Assembly (NCBI GenBank): GCA_948567375.1
Contig: OX419756.1
Span: 50,048,333 to 50,112,332 of the forward strand
DNA length: 64,000 bases
Source: Lunularia cruciata
Lineage: Eukaryota > Streptophyta > Marchantiopsida > Lunulariales > Lunulariaceae
Direction of reading: 5' to 3'
Shown here: positions 36,245 to 48,480 of the stretch, one piece after another
Layout of the letters: each line of letters opens with the position of its first letter
How positions within the stretch are numbered: the stretch's first letter is position 1
Program-made: the position numbers and the translations under genes
Notes under the pieces: generated by a model
What the model was told of the DNA's origin: nothing
Database searches by the model: none
Seen by the model: the letters and a program-made list of their open reading frames with translations, nothing else

Positions 36245-36600
36245 TTTGGAGGGGAAGTCGCTGGCAGGTACACATCTTCTATGCAGACGGTATTAGGTCC
36301 CGTGTTGACCGGGTTCTGCATTTCCGCGCATCCACCGGCTAATTCGGGGTTTTCCACCTCCATCTCCGCGCCAGCGGCGGCCCTCAAGTCTTTTGACAGC
36401 GAACTGTAGTTGTGTCTTTGGAGGGATCCGCCGAAGGAGCTCGCCGCGCTCGTACGAGGATCGACATTTCTTAACGCCAAGCTTCTAATCCCTGCGGGCA
36501 ACCGCCCACCGATTCCCGAAAACCGCCCATGGACCTGGGCTTTTGTGCATTTGAGTTGAGTTGGTAAATACATTGTAATTAGAAAAGTAGCAAAACTCAA
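36172..36600 (-). CDS. Possible host-gene exon, 142-codon ORF
   Basis: An open minus-strand frame from an ATG at 36600. Its central 36245-36545 part is strongly CG-rich compared with all surroundings. The product includes FSGIGGRLPAGIRSLALRN, then SSFGGSLQRHNYSSLSKDLR, then acidic residues. The Arg/Ser/Leu-rich, acid-poor N-terminus would suit an organelle-targeting peptide. The tail from about 36235 leftward is AT-rich and may be intron. No family is recognised; it could be a first exon or a pseudogene fragment. Confidence 0.35.
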   Translation of the reverse strand: MSFATFLITMYLPTQLKCTKAQVHGRFSGIGGRLPAGIRSLALRNVDPRTSAASSFGGSLQRHNYSSLSKDLRAAAGAEMEVENPELAGGCAEMQNPVNTGPNTVCIEDVYLPATSPPNNFSFKYIKILKIIIFQTLNTSHM

Positions 36601-36860
36601 GCGTTAGAATTTTTGATTAATCTGGCTTCACATTTGCCAAGAATGGGCTTTATAGAAAAATAGAAGAAACCCACTGAAGTATTTGGGCCTTGTACGTACC
36701 CTGTTATCGTCGGCCCCTGGTGTAAGCCAGGAGCCATTTCTAAGCCAGGGTGCTTGGTAGCCCTTCTCCCTTTAGTTGTGGTACATCCTGGACAGGAGCT
36801 GAAGATTCAGTCAACTCGCTACTTTCAGGAGACTAACATAAAACCCTAATTAAGTCACGC
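36601..36860. other. Upstream flank of the 36172-36600 ORF
   Basis: Moderately CG-containing DNA with a short inverted repeat CCCTGG-tgtaag-CCAGG at about 36714-36731 and a second CCAGG nearby. It would be the promoter side if the minus-strand ORF is a real exon. No clear TATA box can be assigned. Confidence 0.3.
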
Positions 36861-38639
36861 TTTGATGAATTATTTAAATAAATAGCATATCTAACATATT
36901 TGGTCAAAATGGAACTTTCTCTTGATACTTATTCAAACTTTTTTTGGATCAAACAAAAATTTATGTATCTTTAATTAAAATAGTAATATTTTAGAAGGTA
37001 TTCAGAACTTAAAAAGAAATTATTGTTATACTTGGTAATTTTGACTAGAAATGTATATATTTTTGAAGATTTTATCATCAACTTAAAATATTGTAAAAGT
37101 TTTTTAGTTGGATGCTTTTATTGTCCTAAATTTAGAAAGGCTAAACATCCATGATAATATTGAGGCCTTTTAATTATTCATGCTTGTTTATATTATAGAT
37201 ACATATCCATCCAAATTTCTAGTAAAAATACTTTACTCTCTAATTGAATTTGAGAAGAATTTTGCTATAGATTTTTAAAATTTAGAATATTATTTCAATA
37301 GTAAAGGCTACATAGAAGTAAGTTTTCTTGAGATTTTGACTCAGTAGATGATAATTAGCTGGGATAGTGTGATGGCAATAGATCCACTAAAGGTTAGGTA
37401 GCATTAGTATAGCCATTGAGTCACATCTTCTTGTAAGTGTACCAAAACTTCAACAATGCTCATTCATGCCTCTTCATTTTCAACAAGCAACTTGGAACTA
37501 ATCTATAGATGATGGCCTATGTTAGAATGTCTCACTATTGAATTGGTTGGACTTACAATAATATGTAGATAATGGACTATGTGATAATAAATCACTATAC
37601 AACATATAGATGATATTCATGCAAGTCCTTAACAAAACTCATCACTCCATAATATATATACAAATTATCTAGGCTTATACAGAAAGAATTAGGCACTTAA
37701 AATTAAAATTTGAAATTTTTTGAAATTTTTGTTTTATTGTCCTATATCCAAAATTATCATTTTATTATATTTGTAGATGACATTGATTCCTACTTATATT
37801 AGAATTTATCATATCATAACAATGGTTTAGATATTAGTCCATATAAAAATATAGTCATTTTGCACCTTCAAAGGAGAAGATGACATGGAAGGGATATGCT
37901 ATGGAGGAACAAATAACAATAGATCCTAATAAAGAGCACACAATTGAAGACCTTATTACATCAAAGAATTGAGTGTCAAGGGGAAATCGAGTGCACAAAC
38001 TCAAGGTGTTGGTGGTATCTCCAAGCTTGGCAAATTGTTGGTACTTTGATTGTGGTTCAAATTTTCATGAGAGTGATCTTGTGTAGAAGCTTTGTGTGAT
38101 TTGATGCAAATATGATAGTGAGGCAGACGGTGTGCGGAAGTGCTAGCCAAATTTTTGAGAATGGAGTCAATTTCAAACAATAATGTTAAATTTAATCTCA
38201 AGAGGTGAAATCCGGTCAATCTGGTGCAAATTGAACTTAAAGTTCAAAATTGAAAGTGGAGTTGGGAACCCATCTCCTCAAATTAGAGATTTGGAGATCC
38301 TCATCCTTCCAATTTGGCTCAAGTAGAGATGTAGTAGAGAATTATAGTAGAGATTTAGTGGAGAATTTGGCAGTCAGCCAACTAGAAAGGAGTTAAGATT
38401 TACATCAGATTTTATGGAGGTTGCTCAAATTTGGAGGTCATCAAAATTGCCTAGATTGCGTCGAGTTGGGTGAAGCTTGGCCAAACTTGGGGAGCATCCG
38501 CCAGATTTAGAGAGTGCTAAAATTAGCATTTAGGGGCTTCCAAGCATAGGGCTATGTGCAATGAGAGGCTACAAAGGGCTAGAAGGATCAGCTTGCTATC
38601 ATTAGGCTAGCTAATTTAGATGAGTTTTGTTGATCATTG
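36861..38639. other. No recognisable gene
   Basis: AT-rich to 37860, then a more balanced stretch (37870-38639) with short ORFs on both strands and no recognised product. The latter may be a further decayed element. Confidence 0.45.
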
Positions 38640-40368
38640 TTTGGCAAAATTTGCCCATCCTTCTCGATTATGTGTTACAAGGTTTAAACTCAAATCTTTG
38701 GTTCTTAGATTGGTGCCTTAGCCAATTGGTCCACCTTCACTTGTTATCCTAATGAGTATTCCATTGATACCTATACACATGTAGTTTTGGCTAGAATAAG
38801 CAATTTGACCTCATTCTTGGTGATCTTGGTAGCTTAGGAAGTAGGTAGACACTATTATTATGTCAAATGTCAAATGGTAGTAGAGTCAATCTGGTGTTGA
38901 TTTATGAGATGGAAGATTTTTTTTAGACTTCTTGTGATTGGACCTCCTCCATTCTCTACTTCTTGCTTGTGCACCATGTTTGTGTGAGTGCCTTGACTTT
39001 AGAGTGTTGGTGCTTTAGTGTGCTCTTGATAGTGAGGCCGGAGTGATGACAAGTCAGACTATGGTGTTTCTCTTTGGTGAGGTAGGAAGTGATGACCTAT
39101 AGACCATGAGAGTGCATGTTGTTATGGTAGGTTACAAGTCACCCTTTCCTCTAATGTCATTGTCATAGTTAGAGCTATATTAATTGATGGTGTTCAATTG
39201 GTGTTGGCACTTAGTGGTGGTCCTTGGGGGGAGCTTGTGGTGGTTACGGTTGCGGTTTGAGGTACATTGTCATAATAAAGTTCTTTGGGGATTCTAGAGG
39301 AGATAACACTACAATACATAGTCGGTTTACCCAAAGTGGCACTTGGTATCAACTTGTATCTTAGATCCTAGTGAGGGAGTAGATTGACCGAGTTGTAGTT
39401 TGATCCAAGAGCTGATTCAGTTGATAGTGCACTTGGTGTGTCTGCACTATTGTTGTGGGACATGGATGAGATTTATGGAGCCTCCAAAGGCCCCAAGTGC
39501 TACTTTGGTATAGTGGGTACCATTAAGTTGGATGATTTCATCTAGGAGTTTGATAGTTGGTGTGATTTGCAGCAGATATGATTTTGTTCACACCCTTCAT
39601 GGAATGGAAGGGGTTGTTTTAGCACTTAAGGGTTCATCAATGGATGACGATCATGAGTTCAAGAGAGCTCACTTGGAGGAGATCAAGCTATAGAGGCAAT
39701 ATTGATCTCCAAACTATATCTCTATCACTTCAAGCTTGGTTGCTAGGAATAGATCAGCAATACTTATGAGTTCTAGCTATAGTAGCATTGGTGGATCTAG
39801 TGGAGGTGCACCAATTGGAGATGTTGCTACTACAAGTGGAGGCACCACTACAAGTGGTGGTGTTGTATTGAGGTTTAACCCCATGGTGGAGTTCTTCTAG
39901 TGCTTGAGGCAAAACTACCACGGAATGCAGATTGACAAGCTGAGGAGCTAGTGGAATGTTCGAGAGAGCCTATGTGAGGCATACACTTGCATGAGACAAC
40001 TGATTAGTTTCACTCAAGGAGTTATTGAGACCATAGAAGTCCAATTTTGGTATGGGATCCTAGAAAAGGAGTTGTGATATAGAGTATGTGATGCTAAGTT
40101 GTTACATGCTACTTCACCTACTTTGACAATGGTCTTTAGTTTGGCTAAGCATATTGAGCTCAACATGGTGGAGGAGAGAGTGGTGATATCTGAATTTGGT
40201 AAGATGACCTCATCCTCAACTATGACTTCCTCTAGAGTGCAACAGAGTATACCATGCCATGTTGGCTTCCAAGGACAAAGTGGACAGCCTACATCCTAAG
40301 GAGCAAGTGGAGGGCTTAGTGTAGCTAGACCCTTACCTTCATTTTTAGGTCAGCCAACAAAGTGGTGG
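38640..40368 (+). mobile_element. Family D retroelement fragment D1
   Basis: Collinear with 50910-52990 of D2. It contains a long upstream region (LTR or leader), a PBS-like TGGTATCAACTT at 39344-39355, and gag from an ATG at 39462. It is cut at 40368 by a family B LTR in opposite orientation, and its methyltransferase and pol parts are not found beyond B2. Confidence 0.75.
39462..40310 (+). pseudogene. D1 gag
   Basis: Starts MDEIYGASKG (ATG 39462, shared with D2). Core reading: CMRQLISFTQGVIE, VQFWYGILEKEL, LLHATSPTLTMVFSLAKHIE, LNMVEERVV, parallel to D2 at 52608-52889. It is a Gypsy-type gag with a tryptophan-containing capsid core and an Ala/His-rich helix. Broken by stops. It ends with a Ser/Thr-rich tail before the family B LTR. 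Confidence 0.72.
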
Positions 40369-40767
40369 TGGAAAAGACCAAGATCAAGGAGAGAAATAAG
40401 AGAATGGAAACTCACATTGGGACACTTGAATGAGGTAAAACTTCAAATGCCTAGCATGAGCTTTGGCTTTGGTATTTATAAGTAGCATACAAGGCCCTTG
40501 AGAAGCTTCTCAAGAAGCTTCTTTGAGCCATTTTCTTAGAGTGCAAGCCAAGTTAACTAGGAAGCTTCTCAAGAAGCTTCCTTCTAGAAGCCACCTACTT
40601 GGCATGCAAGGTAAGCTAGTTAGAAGCTTCTAGAAGCTTCCTACTTGGAGTGCAAATTAACTAGTCAAGAAGCTTCCTAGATGCTTTCAGAATATTCTAG
40701 GCTAATTTGGCTTATTCTCTACTTTGTTAGCCTTACTAACTACATCGCTAAACTCCATACTATTACA
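40369..40767 (-). repeat. B2 3' LTR
   Basis: A 399-bp LTR in minus orientation (TGGAAAAGACC to CTATTACA on the plus strand). It holds a perfect four-unit HSE, GAAgcTTCtaGAAgcTTC, at 40623-40640, and a reversed TATAAATA near 40474. It adjoins the polypurine tract at 40768-40785. Confidence 0.88.
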
Positions 40768-40785
40768 TATTCCCCCACCGCTAGT

Positions 40786-42060
40786 TGGTGATGTCCTTGC
40801 CGCCATTGAAGCTTCAAACTCTTGGATGGCCGTCTGTGCATTCTGGAGGTAAGAAAGAGGTTCCCATGTGGCATCATGAAGGGGATACCCTTTCCAAAGG
40901 ACCTTGTACTCCGTATGTTAGCGCCGTCCTCATTGGATGTGGCAACGTGCAAGGATACAATCAACATCGTACTCCTCAGGATCATTGATAGGGATAGGGG
41001 GAGGAGGAGGTTGGACTTGAGAGGAGAAGGAAGAGGGGTTAGGAAGAAAGGGTTTCAACTTGGAAACATGAAAGATAGGATGGATGCGCATATGACAAGG
41101 CATGGCAAGTCGATAAGCAACAAGAGAGACAATTTAGGTGACATCAAAAGGTCCTATCCAATTACGGGCAAGTTTACAAACTTGGGTATCAAGTGGAAGG
41201 GGTAGATCACTAGATGAAAGCATAACTTTATCACCAACTTCAAAGGTGAGATCACGATGATGGTGGTCCGCATATTGTTTTTGACAATTTTGTGCAACAA
41301 GGAGGTGAGATTTGGCTTGTTGGAGAGATTTGGATATGGTGGTCAAGAAGGTTGAAGTATGAGGGACTTGAGATGGAGGAGGAGAAAGAAGAGAATCTAA
41401 GACAAGCAGATCTTGGCCAAAATTGAGAAAGAATGGAGAGAATCAGTGCTTGCATGTTTAGAATTGTTGTCTGCAAACTCCGCAGCTGCAAGACATTCAT
41501 CCCAATTGGTATGGTGAATGTTGACGAAGGCTCAAAGCATATCTTCCAAGGTGCAATTTGCACATTCAGTTTGTCCATCAGTTGAGGATGATAGGCTGTG
41601 GACAAAGCAAGCTTGGTGCCAAGTATCTGGAAGAGGGCTTGCCAAAACTTTCCGGTGAAGCAAGGATCATGGTCGGAGATGAGTACATGTGGCATCCCAT
41701 GATGTTTGAATACATTATTAAAGTAGAGTTGTGCCAAGGTTGGAGCATCTATAGTATCAACCGTTGGTGCCAAATGGATTTTCTTACTAAGCTTATCCAC
41801 AAACACCACAATTGTTGCGTGACCTTGTTGTGTATTGGGCAAGGAGGTGATGAGATCTAAGCTCACATGTTCCCAATGAGTAGTTGGAATGGGAAGTGGC
41901 TCAAGGAGTCTACTCAGCTTCTAGTTACTAGCCTTGTTGCGTTGAAACTCTCACATGATCAGACAAACTCCCAAACATCTTGCGTCATGTTGGGCCACCA
42001 CCATTGGCATTGGAGGGTACCCAAGGTCTTGTCTACCCCCATGTGACCAGCTATTGGTAA
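40786..42060 (-). pseudogene. B2 integrase and chromodomain
   Basis: The core, open from 41866, reads MSLDLITSLPNTQQGHA, LISDHDPCFTGKFWQ and STAYHP. A one-base deletion then shifts the frame, so the catalytic Glu region (TDGQTECANC) is in another frame. The C-terminal domain reads FEVGDKVMLSSSDLPLPLD and NWIGPFDVT (41134-41346). Near 40820-40990 minus-strand chromodomain residues include FGKGIPF and MPHGNLF in a shifted frame. The zinc-binding domain is at about 41900-42060. Inactive. Confidence 0.85.
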
Positions 42061-42490
42061 ATCATGGGCTTCTTGAAGGTGCACAAGTTGGAGATCACCT
42101 TTGGCTGGAACATAGATCCGGTCCGCATGGAATTAAGGCCTTCCTTGAAGGAGAAGGTGTTTTATTCCTTGTCATGTGTTGTCAAACAACCATGTACCAT
42201 TTGGAAGAAGGGATGTTGTTGTAGAGTTGACTGAAACTTGTTATGGACCTTGGGGTCAATTGCCACCATCGTAATTGCCACCGTGATGAGAGGAAGAGAC
42301 TTCAAATCAGGTCGTCGTGATAGAGCATCAAGGATGACATGGAATCAACCTGGTTTCTACTCAATGTCAAACAATTAGAGTTGCTTTTCCCATCAATGAT
42401 GTCAACTCTTCATGTTTTCCAAGTGTAAGGTTTGCAACAATGGCTTGTGATCCGTTTGCATGACCACTTGCTTCCCCAAGCGGTAATGCC
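42061..42490 (-). pseudogene. B2 RNase H end and linker
   Basis: The minus strand matches B1 25290-25720, the RNase H C-terminal part and the linker to integrase, including the ALSR-like position at about 42320-42350 and a KLLLMHLENMKS-like stretch. It is truncated at the right, where an A-rich sequence starts. Confidence 0.65.
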
Positions 42491-45349
42491 TCCATAAAAG
42501 AAGAAGTGTCCTTACTCATTCTTCATGAAAAAAAAACAAAATTAATAAAAAATTGCAAAAAATCAAAAAACATAGCACCACAATAATGAAAAAGTAGGAA
42601 TTTTATGTTGCCTTCTACAAAGTAGCCCAAAACTAGAAAGAAAAATGCACAAGAGAAAGGATCATTCATAATGAGCTCAAATGAAGATGTATAGCTATTG
42701 AAGATAAGTTGAACCATCAATGTTCCTATTATGCAAGAATGGATCTTTTATTTGGCACAAGAGCCAATGTTTCACTCTTGTGAGTCAAAGTTGGAATTCT
42801 CAAATATGGTCAAAGATGAAGAAATTGGATCAAGATCTTGGGTTTCATTGGGTGATCATTTGGGTATTGTGCAAAGCAACCACTTGAGTATTATGTAGAG
42901 GAGATAATCGGGTGCAAGAACTATCTACCAACCAATATTGCATTCCCAAGTATTTTCAATTCCTAGCACCCAAGAGTTATTTTTTTATGTACCAACTTAA
43001 CATGGAACAAGTATAGAGGAATGCTATGTGCTTGTGCAAGAGGAGGAGAGTCAAACATCATCCAAAGGAAAATTCACCCCTCAACCAACTTCATCTACCA
43101 AAGGGGAATCTTGATCACAAGAAGGAGGTTGAGAAAGAGAAGAGCAAGAGGATGAAAAAGAAGGAGAGGAGGGAATGAATCATGAAAGAGAAGAAAATAT
43201 TCTTACAAAACCTTCTTCTTTAATGGTTGTTGCCTTTGCATAGGATCTTTTAAATGTTACAAAATCAAAAAGTGAATTGGTGGAAGATCAAGAAAGCGTA
43301 AGTTGGCTAAAATTGAAGCATACAAGATGGCCAAAATGGAAAATTTATGCTTGAAAAGTGAAGTTGAATATAGTTTATTGATTTCCAAGTTAGAGAAGAG
43401 GAGAATCAAAGAGAAGAATGCCAAATCCAAAAGGTATCATTCTACAATCTTAGAATTAGCAAAAGTATACTCTTGCACATAGGTAATACAAGAGTTGAGA
43501 GTGTAGTAATGATCTAAATTTTCTTGATTACACAATAGGTAAATTCAAGAAAAAGTGATTAGTGAGTGATTAGTGAGTGATTAGTGTGATAGAAGAGTGG
43601 ATCATGCATAGTGTATGCTACTTAGATTGAAGAGTGGAGGTTACATGTTTTGTGATTGGCTTAGATTGTATAATCTACTAAGAGTGGAGAGTGAATATTC
43701 TCCTATTGTGTGATTGGTTTGTTTCTCTATAGTGCATTCTAGTTATTCTATATGTTCTATGGAAAGCTAAATTGACTTATATCTTACTAACATGATTTCT
43801 TTCTCATATAATGTCAATTGTAGTATGTCAATTGTCTCATACTAATATGTCAACCATCTCATGTTGTATCAATTGTAATATGTCATCTGTCTCTCTTAAA
43901 GTACACTACCCAAATTGTCTCTCTCAAAATAAACTATCTAGTGTTTCAAATAAACTATTGCTCTCAAAGGACACTAATGTTGGGTAAATAAGTATGACAC
44001 AAAAAATTTCTTAGGATAAATTTTTTTCTGCATTGTTGCTTTGGTTTTGCCATACATACCAAGTGGCATTGGGGATTTTTTATGTTATTGCTATGGTTTT
44101 GCTTGTGAACTTTGAGTTGCACTAGGTTTTCTGCATGGTTGCTTTGGTTTTACCACACAATTTGAGTTATGTTATGGTTTTGCTTGACAAAAAAACTCAT
44201 TGGGGTTCTTTTTTTGCCCAAAGAGCTCATTGGAGTTTCATTGGGGTGTTGGAGGGGTTTTGTTTGACCCAAATAGCTTGCTAGGGTCTCACTTGTTTTT
44301 CACTTGAGCTAAATAGCTTGCTCAATTATTGCTAGTTATTTGCAATGGTCATAGTGAGGTTCCATTGAGGTTTTGTTGCTTGAATTTTTCCAAGATGGAG
44401 TCTTGGTAGTAATATTGGCAGTCTTTATTAGTACTTGATAATTTAGTGAAATTTCCAATTTTTTCAAAAGCAATATCAATATTTGCAAAAGGACACAAGA
44501 ATTAATAAAATAGGATACAATAGACAATGTAAATTTCACATAAGGCACTATGTCATTAAAGCAAAGCACCATATATTCTATTGTTTCAGAATGAAGAATA
44601 TAGACGGGAGTGTAAGAATGTAAATATGTAAATATAAAGAATAAATACAACTGAATATTTGTGTATAAATGTGCAAGACTGAAGAAGTAATCCTTAGGAC
44701 AAAATCTTATCCTATACAATAGGAAGATGAATGGTAATTAGAGGAGGAAAAGGGTCAATCATAGCTGGTGAATAACATATAGAGGAGCAAAGTCCATGTC
44801 TCACTCACTTATATCTCATGACTCTTGTGGAAGGCACTCTATTTTAAGATGATCCAATGTATCATCAATGTGCCTAATGACGGGCCTTTAAATATACACT
44901 AGATTATCTCCATAGAAGATCCCACTTCCCATCATGCATAGGAGGGTCTTGAATGTAGCTACTAACCCTCATATGGATCCACAATATACTCCATAAGATG
45001 CCTTGAAGTCCACTTCTCAATAAAGAACTCAATAGCTGACTATGTATCAACTTTAAATATATCCAAGGGAGCTATCAAGGAGTAGCATGACAAGGAAGGG
45101 TAATTTAATGCACTAGAATGGAAGGGAGTAAATGGAAATAGATGGATATTCCCATGAAGATGGTTCCTACAATAGTGTAAGAATGCACTATGAACTCTTA
45201 AAATATCTTACAAAGAGAGACCTAATGCTATAAATGTATATTGTGAATATATACATTGCTACACAATGTATATCAAAATCATACACTATAGAAGCACAAC
45301 TCATATAAAAGTTATACACAAACTTTAAAGTAACACAAAGTGCCACTTC
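42491..45349. other. Unassigned region with simple repeats
   Basis: No gene recognised. It contains a GTGATTAGTGA microrepeat (about 43555-43590), imperfect repeats of TTGCTTTGGTTTTGCCA and relatives (about 44030-44220), and a Glu/Lys-rich stretch at 43120-43400 that could be a coiled-coil remnant. The 44336-44719 minus ORF is low-complexity and not convincing. Confidence 0.45.
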
Positions 45350-45590
45350 TTTGATGTAATCAATTTAGTTCACACTCAACTTCGATAAAAAATCAATCAC
45401 TCAACTCAAGTAAATGCCAATAATGAGCAGTAATTACACTATCAAGTGACACCTACTCTAGTTGAGAGAGTCCATGTGATGCTTGCCGGCCTTTGTCCAC
45501 CATAGCCAAGAACTCAAAGGCTCAACATCAAAGAAGTGAACTCTTTGGAGCTACATTTCAAAGGTATACCTCCCAAGATCAACCTAGCAT
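45350..45590. repeat. Dispersed repeat E, copy 2
   Basis: Matches 9050-9290, clearest at 45505-45560. It abuts the left LTR of B3, whereas the right flank of B3 is family D sequence. Confidence 0.6.
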
Positions 45591-46106
45591 TGCAACTATA
45601 ATAATATGGAGTCTATGGATGAGTTAGTCAAAACTCAAGAAGTAACAAATAGGCCAAAGTAGCCAAGAATTATAAAAATATTCTAGAAGCATCTAGGAAG
45701 CTTCTTGGTACCTTCCAAGTATTGGATAATGTGTATGCCAAGTGGCAACTTCTAGGAGGAAGCTTCTTGGGAAGCATTCTGGCTAGCTTAGCTTATATGC
45801 CAAGAAGGTGGCTTCTAGAAAGAAACTTTTTGGGATGTTTCCCAACAAGCTTAGCTTGCACACCAAGTAGGCGGCTTTTAGGAGGAAGCTTCTTGGGAAG
45901 CGTCTTGAATAATTTAGCTTGCAAGAGGAAGAAGAGTGCAGATTTTTGGAAGGTTCTTGAAAAGCTTCTCAAGAGCCTTGTATGTTCCCTATAAATACAA
46001 AAGTCAAAGCTCATGCTAGTCATTAATAGTTTCCCTCATTCAAGAGGCCAATGTGATCTTTCATTCCAATCTTCTATACTCCTATTTCTCTCCTTGGTCT
46101 GTTACA
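45591..46106 (+). repeat. B3 5' LTR
   Basis: About 516 bp, from an eroded TGCAAC start to GTTACA. It is longer than the B1 LTRs because it has about three roughly 63-bp units with the words TTAGCTTGCAC, CCAAGTAGGCGGCTT and GGAAGCTTCTTGGGAAGC. TATAAATA lies near 45990. Confidence 0.8.
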
Positions 46107-46107
46107 T

Positions 46108-46119
46108 TGGTATCAAAGC
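46108..46119 (+). other. B3 primer-binding site
   Basis: TGGTATCAAAGC, a single mismatch to the initiator-methionine-tRNA primer site, one base inside the LTR. Confidence 0.85.
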
Positions 46120-46128
46120 ATGAATGAG

Positions 46129-46890
46129 ATGGATAGAATTTATAGATAACCAAATCTATTTTCCCAAAAACATTAGGATTTTCATATCCATGTACTATCC
46201 AAGTATCATTTCACATAGTTCATCATCTCACGCCATGGACAATTGTTTTTGTATGAGATCACCTTGTTTGATGAACCTTTGATACTTTTGATTGTAACTT
46301 ACAAAGAACGGTGGACTCATTGCATCTACATGCTAATTTAGATAGTTGTAGGTAGTTTGATAGAGAACTAGCCATTGTGGTAATGTCCAAAGTTATCATT
46401 GTTATCCAACAACAAATAGAACACCTTACTCAATTGTTGGAAGAAAGAGATCATCAATAACAAGAGCAAGTAGAGAGAGCACCATTTTGAGAAGGAGAAG
46501 AGGAAATATAATTTCCAAAGCCTAAGGTATTTAAAGTCAAGAATCTCCCAAGTGCAATGGAGAATTTTGTGTTTGAGTATGAACACTTTGAAAGCTATAA
46601 ATCTTCAAGATGAACAAACATAGATTCTATTGGCTTTGAGCCAATTGGATGGAGTGGCAAAATCATAGTGATAATTCTGAGTGGGGCAAGCTAAATGGAA
46701 TTTTTTGTGCCAATCTTGACATGAAAATAATTTCAAAAATGCAATAATTAGGAGATTCCAAGCTATAAATGATGCAGAGGCTACATGAGATAGATTGGCA
46801 AAATTGAAATTGATTGGTTCAGTGAGAAGCTATATCACACAATTCCAAAACAACATAATGAAATTTCTAAATATAATAAAAGATGAATCA
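46129..46890 (+). pseudogene. B3 gag, truncated
   Basis: Starts at ATG 46129 in the same context as B1. It matches B1 gag to about 22345 and contains PKPKVFKVKNLPSAMENF and LSQLDGVAKS-like residues. Deletion then fuses it to RT. Many stops. Confidence 0.75.
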
Positions 46891-47720
46891 AATAGTCTAT
46901 AAGTTTTTAGATGTGTTTTTGGATGTTCTACCAAATGGATTACCCTCTGATTGTGGTATGCCCTTCAAGATTGAGTTATTGCCAAGAAGTACTGTAATGA
47001 GTAGACCTATCTATTAGCTCTCACCAAAGGAGTTGGTTGAGCTGCAAGTAACACTGTTAGAGTTGTTGGAGAAGGATTTCATATGACATAGTATAGCTCC
47101 TTGGGGAGTATTGGTAATATTTTTTCTAAGGAAGGATAGAGGACTTTGCTTCTATATTGATTATTATGACCTCAATAAACAAACTATGAAGAATGCATAT
47201 TGCTTACCTCAAATTGATGACTTGTTTGATCAATTGAGTGGTGCACAATACTTCTCCAAGTTGGATCCCCAAAGCAGCTATTGGTAGATTCTCATTGATA
47301 GAGAAGATGTACAAAAGATTGCCTTTCACACAAGGTATATGCATTTTGAGTGCAGAGTTTTGCCTTTTGGGCTCACTAATGCTCTAGTAGTCTTCATGGA
47401 TCATCCACCTTCCAATGCTCTAGCATTGTGTGTTAGATGAGCTATTGGATTTGTACGTGATTGTGTTCTTGGATGACATTTTAATCTATAGCAAGACAAA
47501 GGTAGAACATGCAAATCACATGTAAGAAGTCCTAAGGCAACTATGTTAATAGAAGTTTTATTATAAGAAGTCAAAGTGTGCCTCTTGCCAAAAGGAAGTT
47601 AGCTTCTTGGGTCACAAGTTCCCATTGAAGGAGATCAAGATAAAAGAGGAGAAAATCAAGGCTATTATTGATTGGCCTACTCCAAAGGATGCTACAAAAG
47701 TATGAGCATTTAATGGATTG
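46891..47720 (+). pseudogene. B3 reverse transcriptase
   Basis: Collinear with B1 [57 protein letters not shown] and QYFSKLD. The catalytic FLDDILIYSK is at 47466-47477. Stops, a short insertion near 47405 and other lesions are present. Confidence 0.88.
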
Positions 47721-48480
47721 GCAAGTTTTTACCAATAGTTCATCCACTACTATATTTATGTGGCCGCACCATTGGCCAACCTCTTGAGAAATAACTCAAG
47801 CTTTCAATTTGGACCACCAAGCTGAAACATCCCAAAAGCTGAAACATATGGTATCTTCATGCCATATTCTTCAACCATATGATCCTCAACTACTTTGTGT
47901 GGTTGATTTCGATGCTTCTAACTTTGCAATTGGAGTCATGTTGCAGCAAGAATTCCCATATGGGTTACATCCTATTGCCTTTGTATCTCACCAACTAAAT
48001 ATAGCAAAAAGGAACTACTTTGCTTGAGATTGGGAATAACTAGCAATGGTATATGCCACCAAGGTGTGGATGCACTATCTCTTTAGGAAGCAAGTGATCA
48101 TGAAAATTGATCACAAGTCCTTGTTGTAGACATTATATTTGGAACACATGAATAGTATATATCATTGATGAGAGAAACAACTACAATTTTTTGATATCAA
48201 ACTTGAGAATAAACCTAGTCGGTTCTATGTCGTCCCTGATGTCCTATCAAAATGACCTGATTTGAAGTCTCTTCCTCTCATTATGGCAGCAATTACAATG
48301 GTATCAATTGACTCCAAAGTCCATTTCAAGTTCAAGACAACTTTACAACATGATCTTTTCTTTCAAATGGTACAAGGTCATCTTGCAGCATGCAACAAAG
48401 AGTACAACACCTACTCCTTCAAGGAAGGCCTTCTAATTTATGAGAATTGGATCTAAGTTCCAGCCAAGGGTGATCTCCAA
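47721..48480 (+). pseudogene. B3 RNase H
   Basis: LLCVVDFDASNFAIGVMLQQ and HPIAFVSHQLNIAKRNYFA (open at 47809-48027) match the RNase H strands; the first catalytic Asp is retained. The following linker, open at 48262-48456, matches B1 25545-25720. Confidence 0.85.

Larger units (their letters stand above)
40369..42490 (-). mobile_element. Truncated chromovirus B2
   Basis: Minus-strand family B copy with 3' LTR (40369-40767), polypurine tract, chromodomain, integrase and part of RNase H. Similarity to B1 is lost near 42490 within RNase H; RT, gag and the 5' LTR are missing. Its 3' LTR sits in the gag of D1. Confidence 0.88.

Noticed and set aside
40822-41205. 127-codon plus-strand ORF with Arg/Gly-rich segments
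   Set aside because: Antisense of the B2 chromodomain and integrase C-terminus.
43555-43590. CRISPR-like direct repeats
   Set aside because: Short GTGATTAGTGA microrepeats without spacers in plant DNA; a simple tandem repeat.
44336-44719. 127-codon minus-strand ORF
   Set aside because: Low-complexity Tyr/Ile/Phe-rich product in AT-rich DNA, with no motif.
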